Shown: positions 29,830 through 39,380, counted from the first letter of the stretch. The stretch: DNA of 64,000 bases from Listeria monocytogenes (GCF_013282665.1 NZ_CP054041.1:1336001-1400000), one strand, 5' to 3'. The notes: generated by a model not told the origin, from the letters alone. Made by a program: numbers and translations.

Positions 29830-30786
29830 ATGTCAAACGAGTATTTTGATCCAAAGTTGAAGATTTTCTCGCTAAATTCTAATCGTGAACTAGCTGAAGA
29901 GATTGCGAAAGAAGTAGGTATTGAGTTAGGGAAATCAAGCGTTACTCATTTTAGTGATGGAGAAATCCAAATTAACATTGAAGAAAGTATCCGTGGTTGT
30001 CATGTATATGTTATTCAATCAACGAGTAATCCTGTAAACCAGAATTTAATGGAACTTTTGATCATGATTGATGCGTTGAAACGCGCTTCCGCAGCAACAA
30101 TTAATATTGTTATGCCTTACTATGGTTACGCACGTCAAGACCGTAAAGCAAGAAGTCGTGAACCAATCACAGCGAAATTAGTAGCAAACTTAATCGAAAC
30201 AGCTGGTGCAACAAGAATGATTACACTTGATATGCATGCACCGCAAATCCAAGGTTTCTTTGATATTCCAATCGATCACTTGAACGCGGTACGCCTTCTA
30301 AGTGACTATTTCAGCGAACGTCATTTGGGTGATGATTTAGTAGTAGTTTCCCCTGACCATGGTGGAGTTACTCGTGCTCGCAAAATGGCTGACCGTTTGA
30401 AAGCGCCGATTGCTATTATTGATAAGCGTCGTCCGCGTCCAAACGTAGCTGAAGTAATGAACATCGTTGGTAATGTAGAAGGAAAAGTTTGTATTATTAT
30501 TGATGATATTATTGATACAGCTGGAACAATCACCCTTGCTGCTAAAGCATTGCGTGAAGCTGGCGCAACAAAAGTTTACGCATGTTGTTCACACCCAGTT
30601 CTTTCAGGTCCGGCTATGAAACGTATTGAAGAATCGCCAATCGAAAAATTAGTTGTTACAAACTCCATCGCTCTTCCAGAAGAAAAATGGATCGACAAAA
30701 TGGAACAACTATCTGTTGCAGCTCTTCTTGGTGAAGCAATTGTACGCGTTCATGAAAATGCTTCTGTAAGTTCTTTATTCGAATAA
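29830..30786 (+). CDS. prs: Ribose-phosphate pyrophosphokinase
   Basis: The 318-residue class I PRPP synthase shows the flexible loop [17 protein letters not shown], the ribose-5-phosphate loop and the PRPP loop [14 protein letters not shown] (about residues 215-228). It supplies PRPP to purine, pyrimidine, histidine and NAD synthesis. It ends the glmU transcript and forms the left border of LIPI-1. Confidence 0.97.
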   Translation: MSNEYFDPKLKIFSLNSNRELAEEIAKEVGIELGKSSVTHFSDGEIQINIEESIRGCHVYVIQSTSNPVNQNLMELLIMIDALKRASAATINIVMPYYGYARQDRKARSREPITAKLVANLIETAGATRMITLDMHAPQIQGFFDIPIDHLNAVRLLSDYFSERHLGDDLVVVSPDHGGVTRARKMADRLKAPIAIIDKRRPRPNVAEVMNIVGNVEGKVCIIIDDIIDTAGTITLAAKALREAGATKVYACCSHPVLSGPAMKRIEESPIEKLVVTNSIALPEEKWIDKMEQLSVAALLGEAIVRVHENASVSSLFE

Positions 30787-30789
30787 AAT

Positions 30790-30827
30790 ATAAAACAGGA
30801 TTCCTCATCGAGGAATCCTGTTTTTTT
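30790..30827. terminator. Bidirectional terminator between prs and prfA
   Basis: AACAGGATTCCTC pairs perfectly with GAGGAATCCTGTT around ATC, with A-run before and T-run after. It serves convergent prs and prfA. Confidence 0.92.
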
Positions 30828-30829
30828 AT

Positions 30830-31543
30830 TTAATTTAATTTTCCCCAAGTAGCAGGACATGCTAAATAAAACCATTCATCTAATTTAGGAGCATATCTTT
30901 TAAGATAATCAAGATTTTGTACATAAAAGCATGAATTTTTATACACGATAACTTTCTCTTGCTTTAATTTGGAAATAATTCTGCTAACAGCTGAGCTATG
31001 TGCGATACCGCTTGAATATCCTAACTCCTGCATTGTTAAATTATCCAGTGCAATCTTGATGCCGTTAGGAGTTTCTATACCATACACGTAGGTCAGAATT
31101 AAAAGTTGACCGCAAATAGAGCCGAGTTTCCCGTTAATCGAAAAATCATTAAATTTAGCTAGACTGTATGAAACTTGTTTTTGTAGGGTTTGGAAAACAT
31201 AGAAAAAGTGCGTAAGATTCTTGCTCAGTAGTTCTTTTAGTTCATTTATTTTGATAACGTATGCGGTAGCTTGCTCACTAATGACTTCTAAATTATAATA
31301 GCCAACCGATGTTTCTGTATCAATAAAGCCAGACATTATAACGAAAGCGCCTTTGTAGTATTGTAAATTCATGATGGTCCCGTTCTCACTAATACTTGTA
31401 AGCTTTGTAATACCGTCATATAGGAAAATACAATATTCTTGTGGATCCCATTGGTTAAAAATAAGTTCTTTTTTATGAAATTGTTTTGGCTTTATCCCGT
31501 TAGTTTCTAAATATTTTTTGAATTCTTCTGCTTGAGCGTTCAT
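30830..31543 (-). CDS. prfA: PrfA, master virulence activator
   Basis: This 237-residue Crp/Fnr-family protein has an N-terminal beta-roll (1-108), a long interface helix, and a C-terminal helix-turn-helix (about residues 171-191, QELGYSSGIAHSSAVSRII). It binds TTAACANNTGTTAA sites and is activated by glutathione in host cells. Residues known from constitutive mutants look wild type (I45, E77, L140, G145, Y154, P219). Compared with my memory of the EGD-e protein there are three changes close together: I156 for K, N160 for D and A165 for T. It lies downstream of plcA and is also read from that promoter. Confidence 0.98.
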   Translation of the reverse strand: MNAQAEEFKKYLETNGIKPKQFHKKELIFNQWDPQEYCIFLYDGITKLTSISENGTIMNLQYYKGAFVIMSGFIDTETSVGYYNLEVISEQATAYVIKINELKELLSKNLTHFFYVFQTLQKQVSYSLAKFNDFSINGKLGSICGQLLILTYVYGIETPNGIKIALDNLTMQELGYSSGIAHSSAVSRIISKLKQEKVIVYKNSCFYVQNLDYLKRYAPKLDEWFYLACPATWGKLN

Positions 31544-31660
31544 GTCTCATCCCCCAATCGTTTTTTATCGCCCTTTTTTAAAATACCCTAAAAACATTAG
31601 GCAGTAACAACAATTGTTAGCTGTTGAAAGAAAGTCACGCTAAATGATATTTTTTACATA
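31544..31660 (-). promoter_or_regulatory. prfA leader with RNA thermosensor
   Basis: The minus-strand leader ends in GGGGGATGAG just before the prfA ATG and contains the T-rich tract and CAATTGTTG segment of the known prfA 5' UTR. In L. monocytogenes this leader folds over the ribosome binding site below 30 degrees and opens at 37 degrees. The sequence is recognised from memory; the left limit (P1 start near -113) is approximate. Confidence 0.75.
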
Positions 31661-31746
31661 TAGGATTTTATTATACAAATTCTAATTTCGCAAAAGAAAT
31701 GCATACATATTTAAAAACGGATTTATTTAGATGTTAAAATTGAAAT

Positions 31747-31797
31747 AGGGTTAGTATATGGTTCCGATGGTTGCTCGGAGATATACTAACCCTTTTT
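31747..31797. terminator. Hairpin between plcA and prfA
   Basis: GGGTTAGTATAT pairs with ATATACTAACCC. In the plus direction seven T follow; in the direction of plcA and prfA the tail is only partly T-rich, which agrees with the known partial read-through giving plcA-prfA mRNA. Confidence 0.8.
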
Positions 31798-31815
31798 TTG
31801 TAGGAATAATATATG

Positions 31816-32769
31816 TTAGTTGAATTTATTGTTTTTTATGATGTTTTTAATTGTTTGTTTTTCGGGGAAGTCCATAATTAATATGCCTAATCCTCGAACT
31901 CTTTCCGATGTTAAGTTGAGTACGAACTGCTCTACTTTGTTGTTTAATGCTGTGGCATACTGACGAGGTGTGAATGTTAATGAAGTGGCACTAATATGGT
32001 TAAGAAAAAGTTTGTTGTCCGTTTTGGAAGCTTGATAAGCAGTCTGGACAATCTCTTTGAATTTTGTTTTCACACTCGGACCATTATAGTCATCTTGAAT
32101 TACTTGGTTGGATGCGCCGAACTGCATGCCGAATTTGCGTGAGTTAATGACTAATGGCTTTTTTGTGTGGTTCTCTGAAAGTAATAATATTTTTCCGCGG
32201 ATATCTTTCAATGTAGGGATTTTATTATTCGTTTCCGTTTTAGGAGTAGTGTAAAAATAATCTTTGTAAATGTTAATTAATGGTTGAATTCGGTAATCAA
32301 AACTATCATTGCTGTTCTGTTCGTCTTTTAAACGCATAATAATGGTTTCTTTTGGATTTTTCTTTAAAAATTGAGTAATCGTTTCTAATACACCCGAAAG
32401 TGATGCATTTAAATAAATTGGTCCATGGTAAATTTTGAGATTGTCTTTTGCTCTAATATCGATGTACCGTATTCCTGCTTCTAGTTGTTGGTACAATGAC
32501 ATCGTTTGTGTTTGAGCCAGTGGTTTGGTTAATGTCCACGTCATGTCTCCGTTATAACTCATCGTATCATGTGTACCCGGGATAGAAAGTGCTGATAGGC
32601 TCGTTGTGTCAGGTAGAGCGGACATCCATTGTTTTATAGTTACAGAGTTCTTTACAGGCTTATTCCAGTTATTAAGCGAATATGCTTTTCCACCTAATGG
32701 GAAAGTAAAAAAATATAAAACAAAACAGAGTGATAAAACGAATGTGCGTCGTAAATAAACCTTATACAA
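31816..32769 (-). CDS. plcA: Phosphatidylinositol-specific phospholipase C
   Basis: A 317-residue secreted enzyme with signal peptide (1-29; ending GGKAYS). The TIM-barrel PI-PLC X domain has the catalytic histidines in SIPGTHDTMSY and KIYHGP. It cleaves phosphatidylinositol in the vacuole membrane and works with LLO and PlcB in escape. Translation starts at TTG (complement of 32767-32769) after GGAGGGGG, in line with the published start. It is divergent from hly and shares its PrfA box. Confidence 0.97.
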   Translation of the reverse strand: MYKVYLRRTFVLSLCFVLYFFTFPLGGKAYSLNNWNKPVKNSVTIKQWMSALPDTTSLSALSIPGTHDTMSYNGDMTWTLTKPLAQTQTMSLYQQLEAGIRYIDIRAKDNLKIYHGPIYLNASLSGVLETITQFLKKNPKETIIMRLKDEQNSNDSFDYRIQPLINIYKDYFYTTPKTETNNKIPTLKDIRGKILLLSENHTKKPLVINSRKFGMQFGASNQVIQDDYNGPSVKTKFKEIVQTAYQASKTDNKLFLNHISATSLTFTPRQYATALNNKVEQFVLNLTSERVRGLGILIMDFPEKQTIKNIIKNNKFN

Positions 32770-32799
32770 AATGGCCCCCTCCTTTGATTAGTATATTCC

Positions 32800-32842
32800 T
32801 ATCTTAAAGTTACTTTTATGTCGAAGCATTAACATTTGTTAA
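32800..32842 (-). promoter_or_regulatory. PrfA-dependent promoter of plcA
   Basis: The PrfA box at 32829-32842 is followed on the minus strand by a 23-base spacer and the -10 TAAGAT (32805-32800). Confidence 0.88.
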
Positions 32843-32871
32843 CGACGGTAACGTGCCACTAGGACTAAAAT
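32829..32871 (+). promoter_or_regulatory. PrfA box and PrfA-dependent promoter of hly
   Basis: TTAACATTTGTTAA is the perfect 14-bp PrfA palindrome. The -10 TAAAAT lies at 32866-32871 after a 23-base spacer. No -35 is present, as is usual for these promoters. Confidence 0.95.
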
Positions 32872-33010
32872 AAAGCTATAAAGCAAGCATATAATATTGC
32901 GTTTCATCTTTAGAAGCGAATTTCGCCAATATTATAATTATCAAAAGAAGGGGGTGGCGGTCAGCATTTGGCATTATTAGGTTAAAAAATGTAGAAGGAG
33001 AGTGAAACCC

Positions 33011-34600
33011 ATGAAAAAAATAATGCTAGTTTTTATTACACTTATATTAATTAGTCTACCAATAGCACAACAAACTGAAGCGAAGGATGCATCTGCATTC
33101 CAGAAAGAAGATTCAATTTCATCCATGGCACCACCAGCATCTCCGCCTGCAAGTCCTAAGACGCCAATCGAAAAGAAACACGCGGATGAAATCGATAAGT
33201 ATATACAAGGATTGGATTACAATAAAAACAATGTATTGGTATACCACGGAGATGCAGTGACAAATGTGCCGCCAAGAAAAGGTTACAAAGATGGAAATGA
33301 ATATATCGTTGTGGAGAAAAAGAAGAAATCTATCAATCAAAATAATGCAGACATCCAAGTTGTAAATGCGATTTCGAGCCTAACATATCCAGGTGCTCTC
33401 GTAAAAGCGAATTCGGAATTAGTAGAAAATCAACCAGATGTGCTTCCTGTAAAACGTGATTCATTAACACTCAGCATCGATTTACCAGGAATGACTAATC
33501 AAGACAATAAAATCGTTGTAAAAAATGCTACTAAATCGAATGTTAACAACGCGGTAAATACATTAGTGGAAAGATGGAATGAAAAATATGCTCAAGCTTA
33601 TCCAAATGTAAGTGCAAAAATTGATTATGATGATGAAATGGCATATAGTGAATCACAATTAATTGCAAAATTTGGTACTGCATTTAAAGCCGTAAATAAT
33701 AGCTTGAATGTAAACTTCGGCGCAATCAGTGAAGGGAAAATGCAAGAAGAAGTTATTAGTTTTAAACAAATTTACTATAACGTGAATGTTAATGAACCTA
33801 CAAGACCTTCCAGATTTTTCGGCAAAGCTGTCACTAAAGAGCAGTTGCAAGCGCTTGGAGTAAATGCAGAAAATCCTCCTGCATATATCTCAAGTGTGGC
33901 ATATGGTCGTCAAGTTTATTTGAAATTATCAACTACTTCCCATAGTACTAAAGTAAAAGCTGCTTTTGACGCTGCCGTAAGCGGGAAATCTGTCTCAGGT
34001 GATGTAGAATTAACAAATATCATCAAAAATTCTTCCTTCAAAGCCGTAATTTACGGAGGTTCTGCAAAAGATGAAGTTCAAATCATCGATGGCAACCTAG
34101 GAGACTTACGAGATATTTTGAAAAAAGGTGCTACTTTTAATCGAGAAACACCAGGAGTTCCCATTGCTTATACAACAAACTTCTTAAAAGACAATGAATT
34201 AGCTGTTATTAAAAACAACTCAGAATACATTGAAACAACTTCAAAAGCTTATACAGATGGAAAAATTAATATCGATCACTCTGGAGGCTACGTTGCTCAA
34301 TTCAACATCTCTTGGGATGAAATAAATTATGATCCTGAAGGTAACGAAATTGTTCAACATAAAAACTGGAGCGAAAACAATAAAAGCAAGTTAGCTCATT
34401 TCACATCGTCCATCTATTTGCCAGGTAACGCAAGAAATATTAATGTTTACGCTAAAGAATGCACTGGTTTGGCTTGGGAATGGTGGAGAACGGTAATTGA
34501 TGACCGGAACTTACCACTTGTGAAAAATAGAAATATCTCCATCTGGGGCACTACACTTTATCCGAAGTATAGTAATAGTGTAGATAATCCAATCGAATAA
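33011..34600 (+). CDS. hly: Listeriolysin O
   Basis: This 529-residue cholesterol-dependent cytolysin lyses the phagosome. It has a signal peptide (1-24, ending QTEAKD), the PEST-like stretch PPASPPASPKTP that limits its cytosolic activity (about residues 40-53), the four-domain pore-forming body and the undecapeptide ECTGLAWEWWR (483-493). Domain 4 ends KYSNSVDNPIE; the Ser before VDNPIE is Lys in EGD-e as I remember. Other differences are AFQKED near the PEST motif and STTSHST. The ATG at 33011 has AGAAGGAGAG upstream; a GTG nine bases earlier is in frame but overlaps that site. Confidence 0.99.
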   Translation: MKKIMLVFITLILISLPIAQQTEAKDASAFQKEDSISSMAPPASPPASPKTPIEKKHADEIDKYIQGLDYNKNNVLVYHGDAVTNVPPRKGYKDGNEYIVVEKKKKSINQNNADIQVVNAISSLTYPGALVKANSELVENQPDVLPVKRDSLTLSIDLPGMTNQDNKIVVKNATKSNVNNAVNTLVERWNEKYAQAYPNVSAKIDYDDEMAYSESQLIAKFGTAFKAVNNSLNVNFGAISEGKMQEEVISFKQIYYNVNVNEPTRPSRFFGKAVTKEQLQALGVNAENPPAYISSVAYGRQVYLKLSTTSHSTKVKAAFDAAVSGKSVSGDVELTNIIKNSSFKAVIYGGSAKDEVQIIDGNLGDLRDILKKGATFNRETPGVPIAYTTNFLKDNELAVIKNNSEYIETTSKAYTDGKINIDHSGGYVAQFNISWDEINYDPEGNEIVQHKNWSENNKSKLAHFTSSIYLPGNARNINVYAKECTGLAWEWWRTVIDDRNLPLVKNRNISIWGTTLYPKYSNSVDNPIE

Positions 34601-34647
34601 TTTTAAAAGTAATAAAAAATAAGAATAAAACCGCTTAACACACACGA

Positions 34648-34714
34648 AAATAAGCTTGTTTTGCACTCTTCGTAAATTATTTTGCGGGGAATGTAGAAAC
34701 AGGCTTATTTTTTT
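34648..34714 (+). terminator. Terminator of hly
   Basis: AAATAAGCTTGTTT pairs with AAACAGGCTTATTT (one G-U pair) around a 35-base loop, followed by T7. The mpl PrfA box begins 8 bases after it. Confidence 0.85.
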
Positions 34715-34721
34715 AGAAGAA

Positions 34722-34763
34722 TTAACAAATGTAAAAGCATATCTGGTTTTTTCTCCATATAAT
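34722..34763 (+). promoter_or_regulatory. PrfA box and promoter of mpl
   Basis: TTAACAAATGTAAA has one mismatch to the palindrome. The -10 TATAAT at 34758-34763 follows after a 22-base spacer. Confidence 0.92.
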
Positions 34764-34777
34764 ATAAGCATATCCCA

Positions 34778-34890
34778 AAGTTTAAGCCACCTATAGTTTC
34801 TACTGCAAAACGTATAACTTAGTTCCCACATATACTAAAAAACGTGTCCTTAACTCTCTCTGTCAGATTAGTTGTAGGTGGCTTAAACTT
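34778..34890 (+). promoter_or_regulatory. Long-range 16-bp hairpin in the mpl leader
   Basis: AAGTTTAAGCCACCTA at 34778-34793 is perfectly complementary to TAGGTGGCTTAAACTT at 34875-34890, enclosing an 81-base loop. The predicted RNA begins about 34770, so the stem starts near its 5' end and closes shortly before the ribosome binding site AAAGGAG near 34906. It may stabilise the mRNA or steer translation. Confidence 0.7.
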
Positions 34891-34919
34891 ACTTTTATGA
34901 TTTGAAAAGGAGCGGTGAA

Positions 34920-36452
34920 ATGAAAAGTAAACTTATTTGTATCATCATGGTAATAGCTTTTCAGGCTCATTTCACTATGACGGTCAAAGCGGATTCTGTC
35001 GGGGAAGAAAGGCTTCAAAATAATATACAAGCCAAAAGGAACCCCGCTGATTTAAAAGCTTTGCCAGATTCCTGCGAAGCAAAAGATTTTTATAAAAATT
35101 TTAAAATTCTTGATATGACAAAAGATAAGCTAGGAGTTACGCATTATACGCTCGCGCTAAGTTCTGATGGTTACTTGACTGATAATGATGAAATAAAGAT
35201 CCACGTCACACCGGATAATAAAATCACTTTTATAAATGGAGATTTGCAGCAAGGGAAGCTTAGGGTTACTAACCAAATAAAAATTACAGAAAAAAATGCT
35301 ATCGAAAAAGCATTTGAAGCCATTGGTCAGAGTGAAGCTCATGTGAAAAGCTATATCGGAAATCCAGTGAAAGAAAAAGAAATCATCATCAATTCCAGAA
35401 CAAAACGCTTAGTTTATAATATAAAATTGATTTTTGCTGAGCCGGAAGTTGCGAGTTGGATTATTCAAGTGGACGCAGAAACCGGCGCAATTTTAAAAAA
35501 ACAAAATATGCTTTCTGAGGTAGAGCGAGGAGATACCCATAAAGATTTTCAGGCGCTTGGTAAAGGAGCTGATCGATTGCACCAGAGACCATTACATGTC
35601 ATGAAAATAAATGACCTGTTTTACTTAGTGGATAGAACTCATAAAGGACTCATAAGAACTTTTGATTTAAACCATAATACGGACACGTCTTTTGGAAAAG
35701 TAGTGTCGAATAAAACGAATATGTTTACAGATCCAGAATTTAGTTCCGCAGTGGATGCTCATTTTTACGCAAGTGAAGTGTACGAATACTATAAAAATGT
35801 CCACCAACTAGAGAGCTTAGATGGTAAAGGTGGAGAAATTGATTCGTTTGTTCATTATGGCTTGAATTGCAATAATGCCTTTTGGGATGGTCAGGAAATT
35901 CTTTATGGTGATGGGGATAAAAAGAATTTTAAACCATTTTCGTGTGCCAAAACTATTGTTGGCCATGAACTAACGCATGCAGTTATCCAGTATTCGGCGG
36001 GATTGGAATACGAAGGACAATCAGGAGCGCTAAACGAATCATTCGCCGATGTTTTTGGTTATTTTATTGCGCCAAATCATTGGTTGATTGGCGAGGATGT
36101 CTGTGTGCGTGGTTCGAGAGATGGGCGGATAAGAAGTATCAAAGATCCTGACAAATATAATCAAGCGGCTCATATGAAGGATTACGCATCGCTTCCAATT
36201 ACAGAGGAAGGTGACTGGGGCGGAGTGCATTTTAATAGTGGTATACCCAATAAAGCAGCCTACAATACCATCACTAAACTTGGAAAAGAAAAAACAGAAC
36301 AGCTATACTTCCGCGCCTTAAAGTACTATTTAACGAAAAAAGCCCAATTTGCCGATGCGAAAAAGGCACTCCAACAAGCGGCGAAAGATTTATATGGGGA
36401 AGATGCTTCTAAAAAAGTTGTGGAAGCTTGGGAAGCGGTAGGAGTTAACTGA
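34920..36452 (+). CDS. mpl: Zinc metalloproteinase Mpl
   Basis: A 510-residue thermolysin-like (M4) enzyme with signal peptide (1-24), an FTP/PepSY-type propeptide (to about residue 200) and catalytic domain. The zinc motif is GHELTH (about residue 350) with a downstream [12 protein letters not shown] glutamate; the active-site His is in the [15 protein letters not shown] segment. Mpl matures pro-PlcB at the membrane-wall interface after acidification. The ATG at 34920 follows AAAGGAGCGG. It heads the mpl-actA-plcB operon and has its own PrfA promoter. Confidence 0.98.
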   Translation: MKSKLICIIMVIAFQAHFTMTVKADSVGEERLQNNIQAKRNPADLKALPDSCEAKDFYKNFKILDMTKDKLGVTHYTLALSSDGYLTDNDEIKIHVTPDNKITFINGDLQQGKLRVTNQIKITEKNAIEKAFEAIGQSEAHVKSYIGNPVKEKEIIINSRTKRLVYNIKLIFAEPEVASWIIQVDAETGAILKKQNMLSEVERGDTHKDFQALGKGADRLHQRPLHVMKINDLFYLVDRTHKGLIRTFDLNHNTDTSFGKVVSNKTNMFTDPEFSSAVDAHFYASEVYEYYKNVHQLESLDGKGGEIDSFVHYGLNCNNAFWDGQEILYGDGDKKNFKPFSCAKTIVGHELTHAVIQYSAGLEYEGQSGALNESFADVFGYFIAPNHWLIGEDVCVRGSRDGRIRSIKDPDKYNQAAHMKDYASLPITEEGDWGGVHFNSGIPNKAAYNTITKLGKEKTEQLYFRALKYYLTKKAQFADAKKALQQAAKDLYGEDASKKVVEAWEAVGVN

Positions 36453-36495
36453 TTAACAAATGTTAGAGAAAACTTAATTCTCCAAGTGATATTCT
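36453..36495 (+). promoter_or_regulatory. PrfA box and promoter of actA
   Basis: TTAACAAATGTTAG starts directly after the mpl stop codon and has one mismatch. A TATTCT -10 follows at 36490-36495 after 23 bases. The actA leader is about 150 bases long, as known for this gene. Confidence 0.9.
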
Positions 36496-36650
36496 TAAAA
36501 TAATTCATGAATATTTTTTCTTAAATTAGCTAATTAAGAAGATAACCAACTGCTAATCCAATTTTTGGTGGAATAAATTAGTGAAAATGAAGGCCAGATT
36601 TTCCTTATTCTAAAAAGATTGTATTAGCGTATCACGAGGAGGGAGTATAA

Positions 36651-38474
36651 GTGGGATTAAACAGATTTATGCGTGCGATGATGGTAGTTTTCATTACTGC
36701 TAATTGCATTACAATTAACCCCGACATAATATTTGCAACGACAGATAGCGAAGATTCCAGTCTAAACACAGATGAATGGGAAGAAGAAAAAACAGAAGAG
36801 CAACCGAGCGAAATAAATACGGGCCCAAGATATGAAACCGCACGTGAAGTAAGTTCGCGTGATATTAAGGAATTAGAAAAATCAAATAAAGTGAAAGATG
36901 CGAACAAAGCAGACCTAATAGCAATGTTGAAAGCGAAAGCAGAAAAAGGTCCGAATAACAATAATAACAACAATAACAACAGTGAACAATCAGGAAATGT
37001 GGCTATAAATGAAGAAGCTTCAGGAGCTGACCGACCGACTTTGCAAGTGGAGCGTCGTCATCCAGGGCTTTCATCGGATAGCGCAGCGGAAATTAAAAAA
37101 AGAAGGAAAGCTATCGCATCGTCGGATAGTGAGCTTGAAAGTCTTACTTATCCAGATAAAACAACAAAAACAAATAAGAAAAAAGTGGCGAAAGAGTCAA
37201 TTGTGGATGCTTCTGAAAGTGACTTAGATTCTAGCATGCAGTCGGCAGATGAGTCTACACCACAACCTTTAAAAGCAAATCAACAGCCATTTTTCCCTAA
37301 AGTATTTAAAAAAATAAAAGATGCGGGTAAATGGGTACGTGATAAAATTGACGAAAATCCCGAAGTGAAGAAAGCGATTGTTGATAAAGGTGCAGGGTTA
37401 ATAGACCAATTATTAACTAAGAAGAAAAGCGAAGAGGTAAATGCTTCAGACTTTCCGCCACCACCTACGGATGAAGAGTTAAGACTCGCTTTGCCAGAGA
37501 CACCAATGCTTCTCGGTTTTAATGCTTCTGCTACATCGGAACCGAGCTCATTCGAATTTCCGCCGCCTCCAACAGATGGTGAACTAGAAATTATGCGGGA
37601 AACAGCATCTTCGCTAGATTCTAGTTTTACAAGAGGAGATTTAGCTAGTTTGAGAAGTGCTATTAATCGCCATAGCCAAAATTTCTCTGATTTTCCACCA
37701 ATACCAACGGAAGAAGAGTTGAACGGGAGAGGAGATAGACCAACATCTGAAGAATTTAGTTCGCTAGATAGTGGTGATTTTACAGATGATGAAAACAGCG
37801 AGACGACAGAAGAAGAAATTGATCGCCTAGCTGATTTAAGAGATAGAGGAACAGGGAAACACTCAAGAAATGCGGGTTTTTTACCATTAAATCCGTTTAC
37901 TAGCAGCCCAGTTCCTTCGTTAAGTCCAAAAGTACCGAAAATAAGCGTGCCGGCTCTGGTAAGTGACATAACGAAGAAAGCGCCATTTAAAAACCCGCCA
38001 CAGCCATTAAAAGTGTTTAATAAAAAAACTACAACGACAACAGTGCTTAAAAAAATAACCCCTGTAAATATCGCGCCAAAGCTAGCAACGCTTCCTACTA
38101 CGAAACCGCAAGAAACTGCGATTGGAGAAAATCAAGCTCCATTTAAAGAAAAACAAGCAGAGACAAACAATCAGCCCATTGATATGCCGAGCCTGCCAGT
38201 AATCCAAAAAGAAGTTACAGAGAGAAATAAAGAGGAAATGAAACCGCAAACCGAGGAAAAAATGGTAGGAGAAAGCGAACCAGCTAATAACGTAAACGGA
38301 AAAAAACGTTCTGCTGGCATGGAAGAAGGAAAATTAATTGCTAAAAGTGCAGAAGACGAAAAGGTAAAAGAGGAACCGGCGAACCATACGACATTAATTC
38401 TTGCGATGTTAGCTATTGGTGTGTTCTCTTTAGGTGCGTTTATCAAAATTATTCAGTTGAGAAAAAATAGTTGA
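36651..38474 (+). CDS. actA: Actin assembly-inducing protein ActA, three-repeat variant
   Basis: This 607-residue surface protein recruits Arp2/3 and VASP to drive intracellular motility. Signal peptide is 1-29; an acidic N-terminus holds the Arp2/3-activating region with KKRRKAIAS (149-157) and the cofilin-like KKIKDAGKWVRDKI (220-233). Proline repeats are DFPPPP (267), EFPPPP (302) and DFPPIP (347): three, whereas EGD-e has four and 639 residues (memory). One 35-residue unit is missing. Nine consecutive Asn (102-110) replace a shorter INNNN stretch. A membrane anchor is at about 582-600. It starts with GTG behind GAGGAGGGAG. Confidence 0.98.
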   Translation: MGLNRFMRAMMVVFITANCITINPDIIFATTDSEDSSLNTDEWEEEKTEEQPSEINTGPRYETAREVSSRDIKELEKSNKVKDANKADLIAMLKAKAEKGPNNNNNNNNNSEQSGNVAINEEASGADRPTLQVERRHPGLSSDSAAEIKKRRKAIASSDSELESLTYPDKTTKTNKKKVAKESIVDASESDLDSSMQSADESTPQPLKANQQPFFPKVFKKIKDAGKWVRDKIDENPEVKKAIVDKGAGLIDQLLTKKKSEEVNASDFPPPPTDEELRLALPETPMLLGFNASATSEPSSFEFPPPPTDGELEIMRETASSLDSSFTRGDLASLRSAINRHSQNFSDFPPIPTEEELNGRGDRPTSEEFSSLDSGDFTDDENSETTEEEIDRLADLRDRGTGKHSRNAGFLPLNPFTSSPVPSLSPKVPKISVPALVSDITKKAPFKNPPQPLKVFNKKTTTTTVLKKITPVNIAPKLATLPTTKPQETAIGENQAPFKEKQAETNNQPIDMPSLPVIQKEVTERNKEEMKPQTEEKMVGESEPANNVNGKKRSAGMEEGKLIAKSAEDEKVKEEPANHTTLILAMLAIGVFSLGAFIKIIQLRKNS

Positions 38475-38510
38475 AGACACAAAGTGAAAGAAAAAAGTGA
38501 GGTGAGTGAT

Positions 38511-39380
38511 GTGAAATTCAAAAAAGTGGTTCTAGGTATGTGCTTAACCGCAAGTGTTCTAGTTTTTCCGGTAACGATAAAAGCAAGTGCCTGTTGTGAT
38601 GAATATCTACAACCTCCTGCAGCTCCGCATGATATCGACAGTAAATTACCGCATAAACTTAGTTGGTCCGCGGATAACCCGACCAATACGGACGTAAATA
38701 CACATTATTGGCTTTTTAAACAAGCGGAAAAGATATTAGCTAAAGATGTAAATCATATGCGAGCTAATTTAATGAATGAACTTAAAAATTTCGATAAACA
38801 AATTGCTCAAGGAATATATGATGCGGATCATAAAAATCCATATTATGATACTAGTACGTTTTTATCTCATTTTTATAATCCTGATAGAGATAATACTTAT
38901 CTGCCGGGATTTGCTAATGCGAAAATAACAGGAGCTAAATATTTTAATCAATCGGTGGCTGATTATCGAGAAGGTAAATTTGACACGGCATTTTATAAAT
39001 TAGGCCTAGCAATCCATTATTATACGGATATTAGTCAACCTATGCACGCCAATAATTTTACCGCAATATCATACCCTCCAGGTTACCACTGTGCATATGA
39101 AAATTACGTAGATACCATTAAGCACAATTATCAAGCAACAGAAGACATGGAAGTAAAACGATTTTGCTCAGATGACGTGAAAGATTGGCTCTATGAAAAT
39201 GCGAAAAGGGCGAAAGCGGATTACCCGAAAATAGTCAATGCGAAAACTAAAAAATCATATTTAGTAGGAAATTCCGAATGGAAAAAGGATACAGTGGAGC
39301 CTACTGGAGCTAGACTAAGAGACTCACAGCAAACTTTGGCAGGTTTTTTAGAGTTTTGGTCTAAAAAAACAAATGAATAA
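38511..39380 (+). CDS. plcB: Broad-range phospholipase C (lecithinase)
   Basis: The 289-residue zinc phospholipase is made as a proenzyme: signal peptide (1-25), a short propeptide ending at KLPHKLS, and the mature enzyme starting with Trp (WSADNPT). Zinc ligands include THYWLFKQAE, DTSTFLSHFY, HYYTDISQPMH and YHCAYENYVD. It hydrolyses phosphatidylcholine and other lipids in the double-membrane vacuole and is processed by Mpl. GTG at 38511 is chosen since GTGAGGTG lies just upstream and gives the known length. Confidence 0.97.
   Translation: MKFKKVVLGMCLTASVLVFPVTIKASACCDEYLQPPAAPHDIDSKLPHKLSWSADNPTNTDVNTHYWLFKQAEKILAKDVNHMRANLMNELKNFDKQIAQGIYDADHKNPYYDTSTFLSHFYNPDRDNTYLPGFANAKITGAKYFNQSVADYREGKFDTAFYKLGLAIHYYTDISQPMHANNFTAISYPPGYHCAYENYVDTIKHNYQATEDMEVKRFCSDDVKDWLYENAKRAKADYPKIVNAKTKKSYLVGNSEWKKDTVEPTGARLRDSQQTLAGFLEFWSKKTNE

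Noticed and set aside
30830..31543. Constitutively active PrfA allele
   Set aside because: Positions I45, E77, L140, G145, Y154 and P219 are as in the inducible protein.
34511..34831. Minus-strand 106-codon frame over the hly end and mpl leader
   Set aside because: It crosses the hly terminator and the mpl promoter and has no translation signal.
37280..37969. Minus-strand 229-codon frame inside actA
   Set aside because: It is the shadow of the proline-rich coding sequence; Ser/Gly-rich with no start signal or known domain.
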